A stretch of 53,951 nucleotides of DNA from Lentisphaerota bacterium (GTDB lineage Bacteria; Verrucomicrobiota; Lentisphaeria; Victivallales; Victivallaceae). How positions within the stretch are numbered: position 1 is the stretch's first letter; every line of letters starts with the position of its first letter. The DNA is taken from assembly GCA_015061615.1 (NCBI GenBank), contig SUWE01000014.1, forward strand, positions 1-53,951. The letters are read 5' to 3'. The position numbers and the translations under genes were made by a program. The notes under the pieces were generated by a model. That model was given only the letters and a program-made list of their open reading frames with translations. It was not told where the DNA came from and did not search any database. Shown here in pieces: positions 15,848 to 25,639 of this stretch.

Positions 15848-16879
15848 ATGGAAAATTTACAGGAAAGTTTTCAGAAGTTCTTAACAGTTGCCGACAGCTT
15901 GGGCCGCGATATTGTCAGCGGTATTTATCCTTACGGCAAACCCTTTTTGTCGCGCAGTGAAATTTGTTCGATTTATAAAATTTCCCTTAAAACTGCGCAC
16001 AAAGTACAAAAAGAACTGTGTAAACGCGGACTCATTGCCGCCAATCGCGGGCGGGCTTTTACCGTTTGCAATCCGCAGGAGCGCGGCGGTATTCCTCTGC
16101 ACGAAGTCCGTTTGCTCCGTCAGAATCAACCATTTGTCACTGACTATGTGATGGATGAACTTTCCGCAGGTATCAGAAAACAGTGTCAGCAGAAAAATCT
16201 TGCATTTTCTGAAATTTATCTGGAACTACTTGATAAATTTCAGCACAGAATCAATGCCGCTGGCGGCAGTGAACCAGGGCAGGGGATAGTTCTTCTGCCT
16301 TACCGCTCTATCATGTGCCGCGGAGCAGGATATTTTCTCAAATACTGGCAGCCTTACCGTGTGACGGTTGACTTTCCGCTGCCCGGAACTTCCGGAGTCA
16401 TGCTGGATGAAATGGATATGACAGATAAGGTTTTTGAACATGCGCATAAAAATAATGCGTTATCCATCATGCAGATACCTTATACAGCCAATGCGTGGAA
16501 TCCGTTGTTCAGCGGGCAATGTTTCCGTTTCGGTGAATTGAAAGCTGCTTCGCTGAAAATGGAACACTTGATAAACTTTGCATCCGAGATCAATGATGTG
16601 GCAGCAGACATACGCCGGCAGCATCCTGATGCACTTTTGTTTCACGATTGCGATGCCCGCTCTGTTGCATACATTATTGAACAGCTTGATTATCAGCCTC
16701 TGCTTTATTTTGTGTGTCGGAGTAAGGGAATGGCGCAATATTGTTCACAGATATCTTGCGCACACTGTTATATTTATGATTATGAAAAAATCGGTGCCGC
16801 CGCAGTTGATTTGCTGCTCATTCCGGATAAAAAGTCTCCGAAACGGGAACTGTTTTACGTTAAAGGTGAATTGAAATAA
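15848..16879 (+). CDS. GntR-type HTH regulator with LacI-like sensor domain
   Basis: 343 residues. The N-terminal ~75 residues form a winged HTH (SRSEICSIYKISLKTAHKVQ, KRGLIAANRGRAF). The remainder resembles the periplasmic-binding-protein-like ligand domain used by AraR/LacI-type sugar regulators (VTVDFPLPGTSGVMLDEMDM, HPDALLFHDCDARSVAYII, a C-terminal ELL-like pattern). AGGAG lies upstream of the ATG. A dyad inside its promoter suggests autoregulation. It sits directly before a pseudopilin and a large secreted glycosidase, so it probably controls them in response to a sugar. The ligand is unknown. Confidence 0.8.
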   Translation: MENLQESFQKFLTVADSLGRDIVSGIYPYGKPFLSRSEICSIYKISLKTAHKVQKELCKRGLIAANRGRAFTVCNPQERGGIPLHEVRLLRQNQPFVTDYVMDELSAGIRKQCQQKNLAFSEIYLELLDKFQHRINAAGGSEPGQGIVLLPYRSIMCRGAGYFLKYWQPYRVTVDFPLPGTSGVMLDEMDMTDKVFEHAHKNNALSIMQIPYTANAWNPLFSGQCFRFGELKAASLKMEHLINFASEINDVAADIRRQHPDALLFHDCDARSVAYIIEQLDYQPLLYFVCRSKGMAQYCSQISCAHCYIYDYEKIGAAAVDLLLIPDKKSPKRELFYVKGELK

Positions 16880-16912
16880 TAAACAGGAAACAAAACAAGA
16901 CAGGTGAAAAAA

Positions 16913-17662
16913 ATGAGAAACCGAATTTTTTCAAGTAAAAAATGTTATTCCTTTACCCTTATTGAATTGCTGGTAGTAATCGCGATCATCGCGATTCTTG
17001 CGGCGATTCTGCTGCCTGCACTTAACTCTGCCAGAGAACGCGGACGCAGTGCGAACTGCATATCAAATTTGAAAAACTGTGGACTGGCAATTCAAAGTTA
17101 CCGCGATGATTACCCTGATTGTTTCCGCAACGGCAATGGCAACGGCAGTAAAGATCTTGCCGCCCAGCCTGTCAGTTCCAATTTCTCATGGGCGGGATTG
17201 CTTGCGAAAAACGGTTATATTCCGACTGAAAGCCGCGCGTTGATCAGTTGTCCATCAATTCCAATTCCATCTACAGCTTCTTCCAATGGCGGCTGGTATT
17301 ATTTTCACGCTTATGGAAATATGTATTCTTCAAGATATTTTGATATGCGCGATTCCCGCTACTTCAAGTGGTGGACGCCACAGCAGATACTTATGCTGGT
17401 TTGTGCAGAGAGATTGAATCTCAACGGTGAACGCGCCGCATGGTCGATTATTGATGAAGATAAAAATGACGAGCGAGCCCATATTTCAGCGGTCCATAAC
17501 GGATCTGCCAACGGTTTGACAGTGAATCTGGATGTTCAGCAGATAACTCCTGAAGCAGTTAAAGCCGATCAGTGGTATTATCCATCACCTGATCATGTGG
17601 AAAATGCACCCACCCGTCAGTTCTATAAAGTTGTTGTCAACGGTCAGCTTGTAACATATTAA
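16913..17662 (+). CDS. Pseudopilin-like protein in a glycosidase operon
   Basis: 249 residues. The N-terminus [13 protein letters not shown] is followed by [19 protein letters not shown] and [17 protein letters not shown], the classic Lentisphaerota prepilin-type segment, with Ser at -1. The globular part has Cys pairs and a degenerate H-x-DG-like tail ([14 protein letters not shown]). ATG 16913 is preferred over GTG 16904 because ACAGG is too close to the latter. It lies 33 bp after the regulator and 23 bp before the 928-residue secreted protein, so the three probably share a transcript. Its role in secretion, adhesion or substrate capture is unknown. Confidence 0.78.
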   Translation: MRNRIFSSKKCYSFTLIELLVVIAIIAILAAILLPALNSARERGRSANCISNLKNCGLAIQSYRDDYPDCFRNGNGNGSKDLAAQPVSSNFSWAGLLAKNGYIPTESRALISCPSIPIPSTASSNGGWYYFHAYGNMYSSRYFDMRDSRYFKWWTPQQILMLVCAERLNLNGERAAWSIIDEDKNDERAHISAVHNGSANGLTVNLDVQQITPEAVKADQWYYPSPDHVENAPTRQFYKVVVNGQLVTY

Positions 17663-17685
17663 TTTCGGGAAAAAAGGAGTTTATT

Positions 17686-20472
17686 ATGAAGTTCAGGTCA
17701 TTTTTATTTTCCGCAGTTGCTCTTTGTACTTTGAGTTCATCTGCTGATATGCTCAATTACAAGGTCGAAAAGATGAGCATGAAAGGGAAGTACTGGAAAA
17801 ATCAGCAGATAAAAGGTACTGACAAAAATTTGAATGAAAAGTCCCCTGTCATCGTTGAAAAGACAGGTGTCTATGAAGTTCCAGCATTTGTTAAACATAA
17901 TAAAACCAAATCGCTCAATGACGGCAATTTCAACTCTGTTGTGCGCACTTATGACTGGACACGGCACAATAAAGAGATTATCGTTGAGCTTGATCTTGGC
18001 GGATTGAGCGATGTTGAGTATGTTGAAATCTGGCAGTATCCCCGAAAAAGTGCCTTGATTGAAAAAATTGAGGTTTACTCTGCGGCTGCAAAGAAAGATA
18101 ATCAATGGCTCTGGGAAACTCCTGCGGCGGCAACGCAGAATGAACTTAAAGAGAATAAACCTTATGCCGTAAGTGTCAAAGTCGGCAAAAAGGCAGCTGC
18201 GCTTAAAATAGTCTGTTCCAACAGTAAACCGATGACAATGATGATTTCTGAAATCCGAGTTTACGGAAAAAACGGAGCTGAAAATACTCTTGCCGTTTCT
18301 CCTGTTTTGCAGGAAACTTACCGTCTGGAACTGGAAAATATTCAAGGTCCGTGGAAGGTCAAAAGTAATTCATCACTCGGCGGCAAAGGTATCTGGTATA
18401 ATGATATGGAGTATTCATTCCGAATTGCCAAGCCAGGTAAAGCCGCCATGTATAAATGTTTTATGCGTTTTTCAAGCGGCAATCCCGTTGCCGTTCAACT
18501 TGGTAAAAAAAAAGTCCAGTTGGCAAAACAGAAGCTGAAATGGGTTGAAATCGGTACATTTACAGAAGATGAAATTATTTTTACCCTCAACTGCGAAGGT
18601 CTCGGCGGCGGTTGGGGGGATTCTCTTTTGTTGACTGCTGATTTGAAGTTTGACCCCAATGCGGTGGATGCTTTGAAACTTGCCGCGCTGGTTCCTGAAA
18701 TCAAGCCTGTTCCAGAATTCGGAGAAAAACTTCTTGCGGAAAATCCCGATATTGTTCCAGAAGAATTTGCCAGAAAAATGCTTGAGCATTACGGCATGAC
18801 TTATCATAAACCAGGAAAAGTTATTGATGAAAACAATAATATACTGGTGAACGGCAAACCATTTTTCCCAATTCTCTGTTATGGACTCAATCCAGATAAT
18901 CCCCGCTATAAAGATACTGGGTGCAATACATCTCACTGGAAATGGAAAGGGTGGCGTTACAGTACCGACAAATATGTTGTCGGCGGCAGAGACCGTTTTG
19001 CATTTGATCGTCAGGTGCGCGATGTGTTGAATTTCAACCCTGCCAATGTTGCATTTATTCACCTCTTTGATGAACCTGAAAATCACGCTGAATTTACCTA
19101 CCGCAAATTTGTATTGCTCAATGCTTTGATGAAAGCACTCATGCCGAATACGGTGACAAGTGTCAATTTTGCCGCCAATTCCAACTCACGCGACTGTTTT
19201 GTCGTTTCAGATATTTTGAGCCTTGACCACTATCCTGTTTCAAGAGGAAGTATTGCGGATATGGGCTATACCATTGACTATATGCGCTTTTACAGTAATA
19301 ACCGCCCGCTTCTGTTCATTGCTCAGGCATTCAAATGGAATGGCAGAGATCAGCGTATGCCAAGTGTCAATGAACTTTGTGCCATGACTGTTCTGCCGCT
19401 TATTCACGGGGTGAAAGGTTTGCAGTGGTGGGAAGTTGCGGAAAAGAATCCGACTCTTGCGCCAGAAAAACTTTTGCGCCTTACACCAGTTGACTATCCT
19501 GTCGAATGGGCGCGTTTTTGTGAACTTACCAGAGCCGTTGCCGCTATTACCGATGGTTTGCTCGGACCGGAATTGAAAGATCCCTTTACCGTTTCAAATG
19601 GTAAAGGAACTGAATTTCAGGTTATCGTTTCTGCGGATAGAAAGAAATCGTGGCTGTTGGCGGTCAATCCTGAAAAAACTCCTGCAAAGGTAAAAGTTGA
19701 TTTTTCAAAATCAGTCATCCGCGATTTGAAATTGACTGCTCAGAATCTCTGGGGATGCTCTTTCAAACAGAGTGGTGTTGTTGTTGAATTTGATTTTGAA
19801 GCTGCCGGCAGCGGTATAATCAAACTTGAAAGCGGCAATCTTGCCAAACTTGAACGCCTTACTCATGATGAGTTTATGGCTCAAATGAAAGATAAATTCC
19901 TCAATGTCAAACCCACGCAGGAAATTGCGGTAAATATGCAAAAAGGGGAAACTCCTGATTGGAATCAGGCTGTTGATCTGATGAAAACATGGAAATCCCC
20001 CTTGCGTCCTGATTCAGCAAAATTGATTGTCAACGATAAAGGTGTGTGTATCGACTTTGCTGTCCGCTATCAGATCGGAAAGAAATCGGTCGTTACCAAA
20101 CGGGATGGTGCTGTGTGGAAAGATGTTGCCGTCGAAGTTTTTCTCGGTAAACCTGGTACTGAAAACTTTGCCCAGCTTGTTGTCAACACACTTAATACTC
20201 AGATGGATGTGAAGACAGTTTTTCAACCCGACGGCAAAAAGATTACCGATATCAAATCGGCTTTTGTATGGAATTCTGAAGCTGATTTCAACTCTGAAAT
20301 CGCCCATTTCAAAGTTACTGTTCCATGGGAAACAATGGAACAACTTGTCAATGTGAAAAAGGGTGAAAACTTTACTCTTAATATTTGTTCTCAGGGCAGG
20401 GATTGGTGCGGACTTGCTGGCGGCGGTTACGCTGTCCCTCTGAAGTTTGGCAAGGTTAATGTGAAAAAATGA
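17686..20472 (+). CDS. Large secreted glycoside hydrolase-like protein
   Basis: 928 residues. A signal peptide (cleaved near SSSA|DML) is followed by a beta-rich discoidin-like region (~60-200) and a further beta region (~210-330). A TIM-barrel glycosidase-like domain (~385-680) opens with NNILVNGKPFFPILCYG and contains FDEPENHAEF, DILSLDHYPV and IHGVKGLQWWEV. An Ig-like or all-beta segment follows. The C-terminal ~190 residues resemble a CBM9/DOMON module (GVCIDFAVRYQIG, WKDVAVEVFLG). It probably cleaves a host or plant glycan outside the cytoplasm; the Glu of DEPEN is a catalytic candidate. GGAG precedes the ATG. The family number cannot be assigned by eye. Confidence 0.75.
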   Translation: MKFRSFLFSAVALCTLSSSADMLNYKVEKMSMKGKYWKNQQIKGTDKNLNEKSPVIVEKTGVYEVPAFVKHNKTKSLNDGNFNSVVRTYDWTRHNKEIIVELDLGGLSDVEYVEIWQYPRKSALIEKIEVYSAAAKKDNQWLWETPAAATQNELKENKPYAVSVKVGKKAAALKIVCSNSKPMTMMISEIRVYGKNGAENTLAVSPVLQETYRLELENIQGPWKVKSNSSLGGKGIWYNDMEYSFRIAKPGKAAMYKCFMRFSSGNPVAVQLGKKKVQLAKQKLKWVEIGTFTEDEIIFTLNCEGLGGGWGDSLLLTADLKFDPNAVDALKLAALVPEIKPVPEFGEKLLAENPDIVPEEFARKMLEHYGMTYHKPGKVIDENNNILVNGKPFFPILCYGLNPDNPRYKDTGCNTSHWKWKGWRYSTDKYVVGGRDRFAFDRQVRDVLNFNPANVAFIHLFDEPENHAEFTYRKFVLLNALMKALMPNTVTSVNFAANSNSRDCFVVSDILSLDHYPVSRGSIADMGYTIDYMRFYSNNRPLLFIAQAFKWNGRDQRMPSVNELCAMTVLPLIHGVKGLQWWEVAEKNPTLAPEKLLRLTPVDYPVEWARFCELTRAVAAITDGLLGPELKDPFTVSNGKGTEFQVIVSADRKKSWLLAVNPEKTPAKVKVDFSKSVIRDLKLTAQNLWGCSFKQSGVVVEFDFEAAGSGIIKLESGNLAKLERLTHDEFMAQMKDKFLNVKPTQEIAVNMQKGETPDWNQAVDLMKTWKSPLRPDSAKLIVNDKGVCIDFAVRYQIGKKSVVTKRDGAVWKDVAVEVFLGKPGTENFAQLVVNTLNTQMDVKTVFQPDGKKITDIKSAFVWNSEADFNSEIAHFKVTVPWETMEQLVNVKKGENFTLNICSQGRDWCGLAGGGYAVPLKFGKVNVKK

Positions 20473-20495
20473 TTTTTTTGATATGATAAAAACGC

Positions 20496-20528
20496 GGCAG
20501 CTGTAAACTTAAATGTTTTGCAGCTGCC
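20496..20528. terminator. Bidirectional terminator between convergent genes
   Basis: GGCAGCTG (20496-20503) pairs with CAGCTGCC (20521-20528). T-rich sequence lies on both sides, better on the minus strand. Confidence 0.75.
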
Positions 20529-20546
20529 CCATTTTGTTTTCTGAAA

Positions 20547-21908
20547 TTATCGGGTGAAGCGGACGACCATTGAGCGCTTGAAGTCAGGAAATTCACAAAT
20601 CCCGTTTTTAAGCTGGATTTTAATATGACGCTCTTCCCACGGCAGATAACAGTCGCAGAATTGGTTTTCGCCATAGACCGAATCGAGGATTTCGCCTGAA
20701 ATTATTTGGGCTTCTTTTCCCTCTTCAAGTTCGCTTTTCCAGTTGCTTTCCTTATCCCGTACCCAGAATATGACTGTTTTTTTACCGATAAGACCGTAAA
20801 TTCTTGTACGTGTGGTTGAGGTGTGGAATGGTTTAAAGTGTTCCTCCGCAGGGTCAAGACCTCTTATTGCCTCATTGAATTTTGCAAAGTGGTGCCATAA
20901 ATTGTGTTTGTGTATATATATATGGTCCCAGTGCCAGAATTGACCGCATCCGGCACTGCCGCAGAAGAACGGGGCAAATATCCCGTCATGCAGTAAAGTT
21001 CCATTTTTGTCGATTTCATACAGATGCGAATAGCAGCTGTGATTGGCTTCACAGGCGCCGACCTCAGCAACTATCACAGGGATATTGGGGTTACGGAACT
21101 GCATTTCCCGTACCGCATCAGAACAGAGTATATCCATTGCACCTGAACACGCTTCTATTTCCGCACCAGGATCAAGATAGCGGTGTACTTGTAAAAATCC
21201 ATTGTCTTTCACTGCGGCAAGGTAGTCATAAAGTTTATATGCCCATGGACAGGAAAAACTGCCTATATTCTGCAGAATCATTTGATTCGGGAAGATTTTT
21301 TGAAGTTCAGCGATCATGTAATCGCTCCACTCTGCCACCTCATCCATAGGAGCAGTGTTGTTGATTTCATTCCATAACTCCCACGCAATGACTGCTTCAG
21401 AGTCGCCGAAACCCTGTTCTGCAAAATATTTTGCTCTGTCAAGATAAATTTTTCTGCACTCTTCTGAAGCAAAATATTCACTCATTGTCCGCACGAGTTC
21501 TCCGTAAATCGGTTTGTGAAAAAGCGCAGCTCCCGCATACGATTCAATATCAGTTATATCAGGCATTATTCTGCGGAAATGCTCAAATGTGAATTTTATT
21601 TTTATTCCGAGAGTTTCACATGTTTCTATGATAAAACGGATATGTGAAGTGTTTTTCCTGTCATATTGACCAGGTTTTTCAGGCATCACATCGAAAAACG
21701 GCACACCCAGCCAGATGCGAATGAAGTTTCCTCCAGCGGCGGCAAAGTTCGCAAGCCACTCTTTATAGGTTGCCATGACAGTTTCATCAGGAAAATTTTC
21801 ACTGTTGCGGAAAAAGCAGAGGTTACACCCTGTCGGTATCCATGTTTTTCCGTTGCTGTCTGCAAAATAATGATTATCGGTTTTACTTATATCTATGAAG
21901 CGTGCCAT
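20547..21908 (-). CDS. GH5-like glycoside hydrolase
   Basis: 453 residues, no signal peptide. It has a TIM-barrel retaining-glycosidase layout: WIPTGCNLCFFRN, NFIRIWLG, the acid/base motif AWELWNEINN (Glu after Asn), LQVHRYLD and the nucleophile motif VIVAEVGACE. A C-terminal beta domain (~350-453) ends in SMVVRFTR. It resembles GH5/cellulase-superfamily enzymes such as mannanases. AAGGAG precedes the ATG. It is the last gene of a minus-strand series after ung (16-bp gap) and converges on the 928-residue secreted protein. A cytoplasmic location implies action on imported oligosaccharides; the specificity is unknown. Confidence 0.82.
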   Translation of the reverse strand: MARFIDISKTDNHYFADSNGKTWIPTGCNLCFFRNSENFPDETVMATYKEWLANFAAAGGNFIRIWLGVPFFDVMPEKPGQYDRKNTSHIRFIIETCETLGIKIKFTFEHFRRIMPDITDIESYAGAALFHKPIYGELVRTMSEYFASEECRKIYLDRAKYFAEQGFGDSEAVIAWELWNEINNTAPMDEVAEWSDYMIAELQKIFPNQMILQNIGSFSCPWAYKLYDYLAAVKDNGFLQVHRYLDPGAEIEACSGAMDILCSDAVREMQFRNPNIPVIVAEVGACEANHSCYSHLYEIDKNGTLLHDGIFAPFFCGSAGCGQFWHWDHIYIHKHNLWHHFAKFNEAIRGLDPAEEHFKPFHTSTTRTRIYGLIGKKTVIFWVRDKESNWKSELEEGKEAQIISGEILDSVYGENQFCDCYLPWEERHIKIQLKNGICEFPDFKRSMVVRFTR

Positions 21909-21924
21909 ATATTCTCCTTTGACT

Positions 21925-22584
21925 TCAATCTGTTTGCCACTGCCAGTTTTTTAACGCTTTTTCGGCGGCAGAAAATGGTTTGCTGCCGAAAAAACCCCGG
22001 TATGCTGACAGCGGCGAAGGGTGGGCATTTTCGATTATCGTGTGTTTGTTTTTATCTATCAGCGGAACTTTTTTTCTTGCAAAGCCGCCCCAGAGCATGA
22101 AAACGATACCGCTTTTTTCTCTGCTCAATGCGGAAATAACTCCATCAGTAAACTTTTCCCAGCCGAATGAAGCGTGACTGCCCGGTGTGTGTGCATCTAC
22201 TGATAACACTGCATTGATAAGCAATACTCCGCTTTCAGCCCATTTGCCAAGATGACCGGAAACGGGGGCAGGGCGTCCGAGATCGCTTTCAAACTCCTTG
22301 AAAATATTCCGCAGAGACGGCGGCAGCGGCGTGCCGTCCGGTACGGAAAATGCCAACCCTTCCGCCTGACCGTCATCGTGGTACGGGTCCTGACCGAGCA
22401 GAACGATTCTGACATTTTCAGGTGGAGTCAGCTTGAACGCGGAAAAAATCTTTCCTTCAGGCGGAAAGACAGTACACTCTTTTCTGCGTGCGGCAACCAT
22501 TGCCAGCGGAGTTTGCCACAAACTTTCGTCCACTCCGGCACTTTTCATGAACTCTGTCCACTTTTCAGGAAGTGTATCACTCAT
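21925..22584 (-). CDS. ung: Uracil-DNA glycosylase
   Basis: 219 residues, a family-1 UDG that removes uracil from DNA in base-excision repair. Motifs: LLGQDPYHDDGQAEGLAFS (water-activating Asp, Tyr that excludes thymine), GVLLINAVLSV (uracil-recognition Asn) and HPSPLSAYRGF (catalytic His and intercalation loop). The second ATG (22584) is used because its distance from AGGAAG is suitable, and it overlaps the upstream solute-binding protein by 8 bp. Length and motifs are normal. Confidence 0.97.
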   Translation of the reverse strand: MSDTLPEKWTEFMKSAGVDESLWQTPLAMVAARRKECTVFPPEGKIFSAFKLTPPENVRIVLLGQDPYHDDGQAEGLAFSVPDGTPLPPSLRNIFKEFESDLGRPAPVSGHLGKWAESGVLLINAVLSVDAHTPGSHASFGWEKFTDGVISALSREKSGIVFMLWGGFARKKVPLIDKNKHTIIENAHPSPLSAYRGFFGSKPFSAAEKALKNWQWQTD

Positions 22585-24373
22585 TTTTTTCATCTTCCTG
22601 CCAATAAAAACTTATCGGATAGATCCTGTTGGGGTACAATTTGATATTTTTGAATTGACTTGATACAGCCACCAGAGAATCGAAGCAGAAGAGAAATGTG
22701 TACGGCTGTTCTTCGTGGATGAGTTTTTCGATGCGGTGATTCATTTTTATTCTCTTATCCATATCAAACTCACGGCGCAGATCGACGATGAGTTTATCCA
22801 GTTCATTATTGCGGAACGAGATGAAGTTATCCCCGCCGATATTGCTCTGGCTGGAATGGAATATCTGATAAAGATCAGGATCATCACTGTTTGCCCAGCC
22901 GAGGGAGCAGGCTTCAAACTTCTGATTTTTCAATCTTTCAAGCAGGACGTTCCACTCCACCGTCTGCAACTTCATATCGATCCCGGCGGCGGCAAAATCG
23001 TTTTTCACCATCAGCAGCATCCGGTGCTGGGTGGTCGCTCCGGAAATCTGGAGCATGGTAAAGGTGAATTTTTTTCCATCCCGTTCAAGAATACCGTCGC
23101 CGTCGGTATCTTTCCAACCGGCTTGGGCAAGAAGTTTCTTCGCTTCTTCCGGTGCAAACGGCAGCGGCTCAAGTTTGCTGTCTGAGTAAACTGAACCGGG
23201 AATGAACGGTCCTTTGGAAATTTTTCCGCAGCCGAAGTAGAGTTTGTCAAGTATCGCCTGACGGTTGACCAGCATCGTCAGCGCACGGCGCGTTGCGGCA
23301 TCACCGAAACAGTGGACTTTGTGATTGTAGCCGATGTAATTGTAACTGGTGTAATCAGGGTAACGGATTTTTCTGATCGCTCCGGAGTTGAACTCAGGCG
23401 TATCGGTGCGGGTGAACCACTGTTCCGCAGAGAGTCCGAGCAGATTTATTTTACCGGCAAGCAATGCCTGAAAACGGGTGTTGGGCAGTTTTATTATTTT
23501 GAATATCCGTCTGGGTATCGGCGGTGCGGCGCCGAAGTCAAAGCCGATATAATCCGGATTTCTTTCCAGTACGATCTCTTTGGAGTTTTCCCATGAACGC
23601 AGGATGTATGCTCCGCAACTGATTATCATACGGTTTTTGCTGTGGGCATTGTTGAATTTCTGCGCATCGAATTTCCTATCCGGGCAATAGAAGTGGCGGG
23701 GCAGGGGAAAGAGTGATAAAGTGGAGGCTTTGGAACCGTAATACTCTTTTTTCCACGAAACAATGAACTCATGATCGTTGATGATCTTCACTTCACTGAT
23801 ATCAGAATAGTATCCGCGCAACGCGGCGCAGTTTACTCCGGGATCGAGAATCGTATCGACCGTGAATTTTATATCGTGAGCGGTGATCTCTTTTGCCGGA
23901 TGAAAAATTCCGGTATCCGGATCGGTGAATGACTGCCACTTCACCCCTTTGCGCAATTTGATTCGGTAACTTTTGTTGTCCGGTGAAATCGAGAAGCTTT
24001 CCGCCAGTACCGGGCGGTATTTTTCCCGGTGTTTCCAATCTCTTTCTGCAAGTGTGAGCGAACAGAGCGCGAATATATCCGAAGCTGATTTTTCGTTGGT
24101 CAGAAGCGGATTCAACCCCGGCGGGTCGGATGATATCACCGTCACCAGTTCACCGCCGTCGACGGCATCAGGGGAAAAATACTCCCGGTTGGCAAAGTCT
24201 CCGGAACGGCGGGATTTTTCAGCGGGAGTTTTTGCTCCTGAAACAGTTTGCAGTTTTCCGGCAAGAATGACATTCGCTTTTCTTGCCCGGTCGAAGCTGA
24301 CTGTCATCGTGTAAAAGAGAAAACAGTTCGCTGCAAGCAGACATATGATGATTATCTGCAAAATCAGTCGCAT
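22577..24373 (-). CDS. Extracellular solute-binding protein, family 5 (peptide/nickel type)
   Basis: 598 residues. The N-terminus is an uncleaved-looking membrane anchor (MRLILQIIIICLLAANCFLFY) instead of a typical lipobox. The family 5 fold follows: LVTVISSDPPGLNPLL, SFSISPDNKSYRIKLRKGVKW, ITAHDIKFTVD and YNYIGYNHK, then the dipeptide-binding-type C-lobe (FAAAGIDMKLQTVEWN, FEACSLGWANSDDPD). It would deliver peptides or other solutes to an ABC permease, none of which is in the window. The ATG at 24373 is 8 bp after the LptF/G stop, and its ribosome site overlaps that stop. The pairing with an LPS permease is odd. Confidence 0.87.
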   Translation of the reverse strand: MRLILQIIIICLLAANCFLFYTMTVSFDRARKANVILAGKLQTVSGAKTPAEKSRRSGDFANREYFSPDAVDGGELVTVISSDPPGLNPLLTNEKSASDIFALCSLTLAERDWKHREKYRPVLAESFSISPDNKSYRIKLRKGVKWQSFTDPDTGIFHPAKEITAHDIKFTVDTILDPGVNCAALRGYYSDISEVKIINDHEFIVSWKKEYYGSKASTLSLFPLPRHFYCPDRKFDAQKFNNAHSKNRMIISCGAYILRSWENSKEIVLERNPDYIGFDFGAAPPIPRRIFKIIKLPNTRFQALLAGKINLLGLSAEQWFTRTDTPEFNSGAIRKIRYPDYTSYNYIGYNHKVHCFGDAATRRALTMLVNRQAILDKLYFGCGKISKGPFIPGSVYSDSKLEPLPFAPEEAKKLLAQAGWKDTDGDGILERDGKKFTFTMLQISGATTQHRMLLMVKNDFAAAGIDMKLQTVEWNVLLERLKNQKFEACSLGWANSDDPDLYQIFHSSQSNIGGDNFISFRNNELDKLIVDLRREFDMDKRIKMNHRIEKLIHEEQPYTFLFCFDSLVAVSSQFKNIKLYPNRIYPISFYWQEDEKNE

Positions 24374-24381
24374 GAACGTTC

Positions 24382-25491
24382 TTACCTCTGGGATATGCGG
24401 TAGGTCATGACCGCTCCGATTATCTGGAAGACGATATTGGGTATCCACAGCAGATACTGGGGATATATCCACGAAACATTATCCAGAGACTCAAAGAGAA
24501 TGATCGAGAAAAAGTAGACTGCCGCCAGAATGATGCTTATAAATATACCGATGGAAGTCTCTCTGCGGCTGGTGCGGATGGCAAGCGGCATACCGAGCAG
24601 AAGAAATGCTATCGGTGAAAGCGCAAATGCAATACGTTTGTTCAGTTCGATTTCCAATCTGGTGGTATCCTGTCCGGCGATTTTTGTTCTGCGGATCTCG
24701 CCGAGCAATCCGGTCACCGGCATATATTTTGCTCTTTCGCTGATACGCTCCGCGTTTACCTGTTTGCCGTAGTTGAACTCAAAGGATAATTTTTCCGCGT
24801 ATCCGCGTGAAACTCCTTTCTGGGAGTTTTCCCTGCGGTCGGTGAACATGCAGTCAAAAAGGTCGAAACGGATTATCATTGAATCGGTATCGGTGTTGAT
24901 AGTTCCGCGTGTCGCATTGATCTCCTGCTGGATATTGCCCCGTTCATCGGTCTGGAAAAAGAGAACTCCTTTAAGCTCATTGTCGCCGATACGGTCATCC
25001 ACTGTGATAACGATCATGTTGCCGTTGCCCATGTGGTGACTGAACGGACTGCCGGGAGCAAACAGTGCCGTCGGGCGCAGCATCGCTTCGTTATTGAGCA
25101 GACTGCGTGATTTCCACAACAGCGGAGGACCGATTTCCACTTGCAGATAGAGACAGAATGCCGTCAGTACAAAAGTCATCACCAGAAGCGGACTCAATAT
25201 CTGCATGATGCTTATACCGCAGGCACGCATCGCAGTGATCTCGTTGTCGGCGGACATCCTGCCGAAAATCAGCACCACCGAGACCATTACCGCCCACGGA
25301 ACCGTGAAGGTCAGCACCCGCGGCAGCAGATAAAGAATGTATTTGCAGAATGCTGAAAGCGGCACACCTCTGGCGATAAATTCCAGTGCTTTTATCATGT
25401 TTGCACCGGTCATGGCAAAGGTCAGAATCAATATCGCCATGAAGAATGTGATCAAAAATGATTTGGTAACATACCAGTTAAGACAACGCAT
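24382..25491 (-). CDS. LptF/LptG-family LPS export permease
   Basis: 369 residues. Three N-terminal membrane helices, a periplasmic beta-jellyroll-like domain (~130-260) and three C-terminal helices match the LptF/LptG permease layout. The N-terminal MRCLNWYVTKSFLITFF, MSADNEITAMRACGIS (the coupling-helix region touching LptB) and LNKRIAFALSPIAFLLLGMPLAI are characteristic. It moves lipopolysaccharide from the inner membrane with LptB2 and LptC, so the cell is diderm. I cannot tell LptF from LptG, and no second copy is present here. It is the first gene of the minus-strand series lptF/G-sbp-ung-GH5. Confidence 0.9.
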   Translation of the reverse strand: MRCLNWYVTKSFLITFFMAILILTFAMTGANMIKALEFIARGVPLSAFCKYILYLLPRVLTFTVPWAVMVSVVLIFGRMSADNEITAMRACGISIMQILSPLLVMTFVLTAFCLYLQVEIGPPLLWKSRSLLNNEAMLRPTALFAPGSPFSHHMGNGNMIVITVDDRIGDNELKGVLFFQTDERGNIQQEINATRGTINTDTDSMIIRFDLFDCMFTDRRENSQKGVSRGYAEKLSFEFNYGKQVNAERISERAKYMPVTGLLGEIRRTKIAGQDTTRLEIELNKRIAFALSPIAFLLLGMPLAIRTSRRETSIGIFISIILAAVYFFSIILFESLDNVSWIYPQYLLWIPNIVFQIIGAVMTYRISQR

Positions 25492-25560
25492 TTGAACCTC
25501 TCATAAAATTACATTTTGTATACCATAGCACAGTTAATCGTTTTTTTCAAGTTTTTTCGC

Positions 25561-25589
25561 TTGAATTGCTCGTTCTTTTTGACTATATT
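25561..25589 (+). promoter_or_regulatory. Promoter of the dapB operon
   Basis: TTGAAT (25561-25566), 17 nt, TATATT (25584-25589). Confidence 0.8.
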
Positions 25590-25639
25590 ATATATCATGC
25601 GTTACAGTTTTGAAATTTTTACCCATGGAGGATTTTTTT

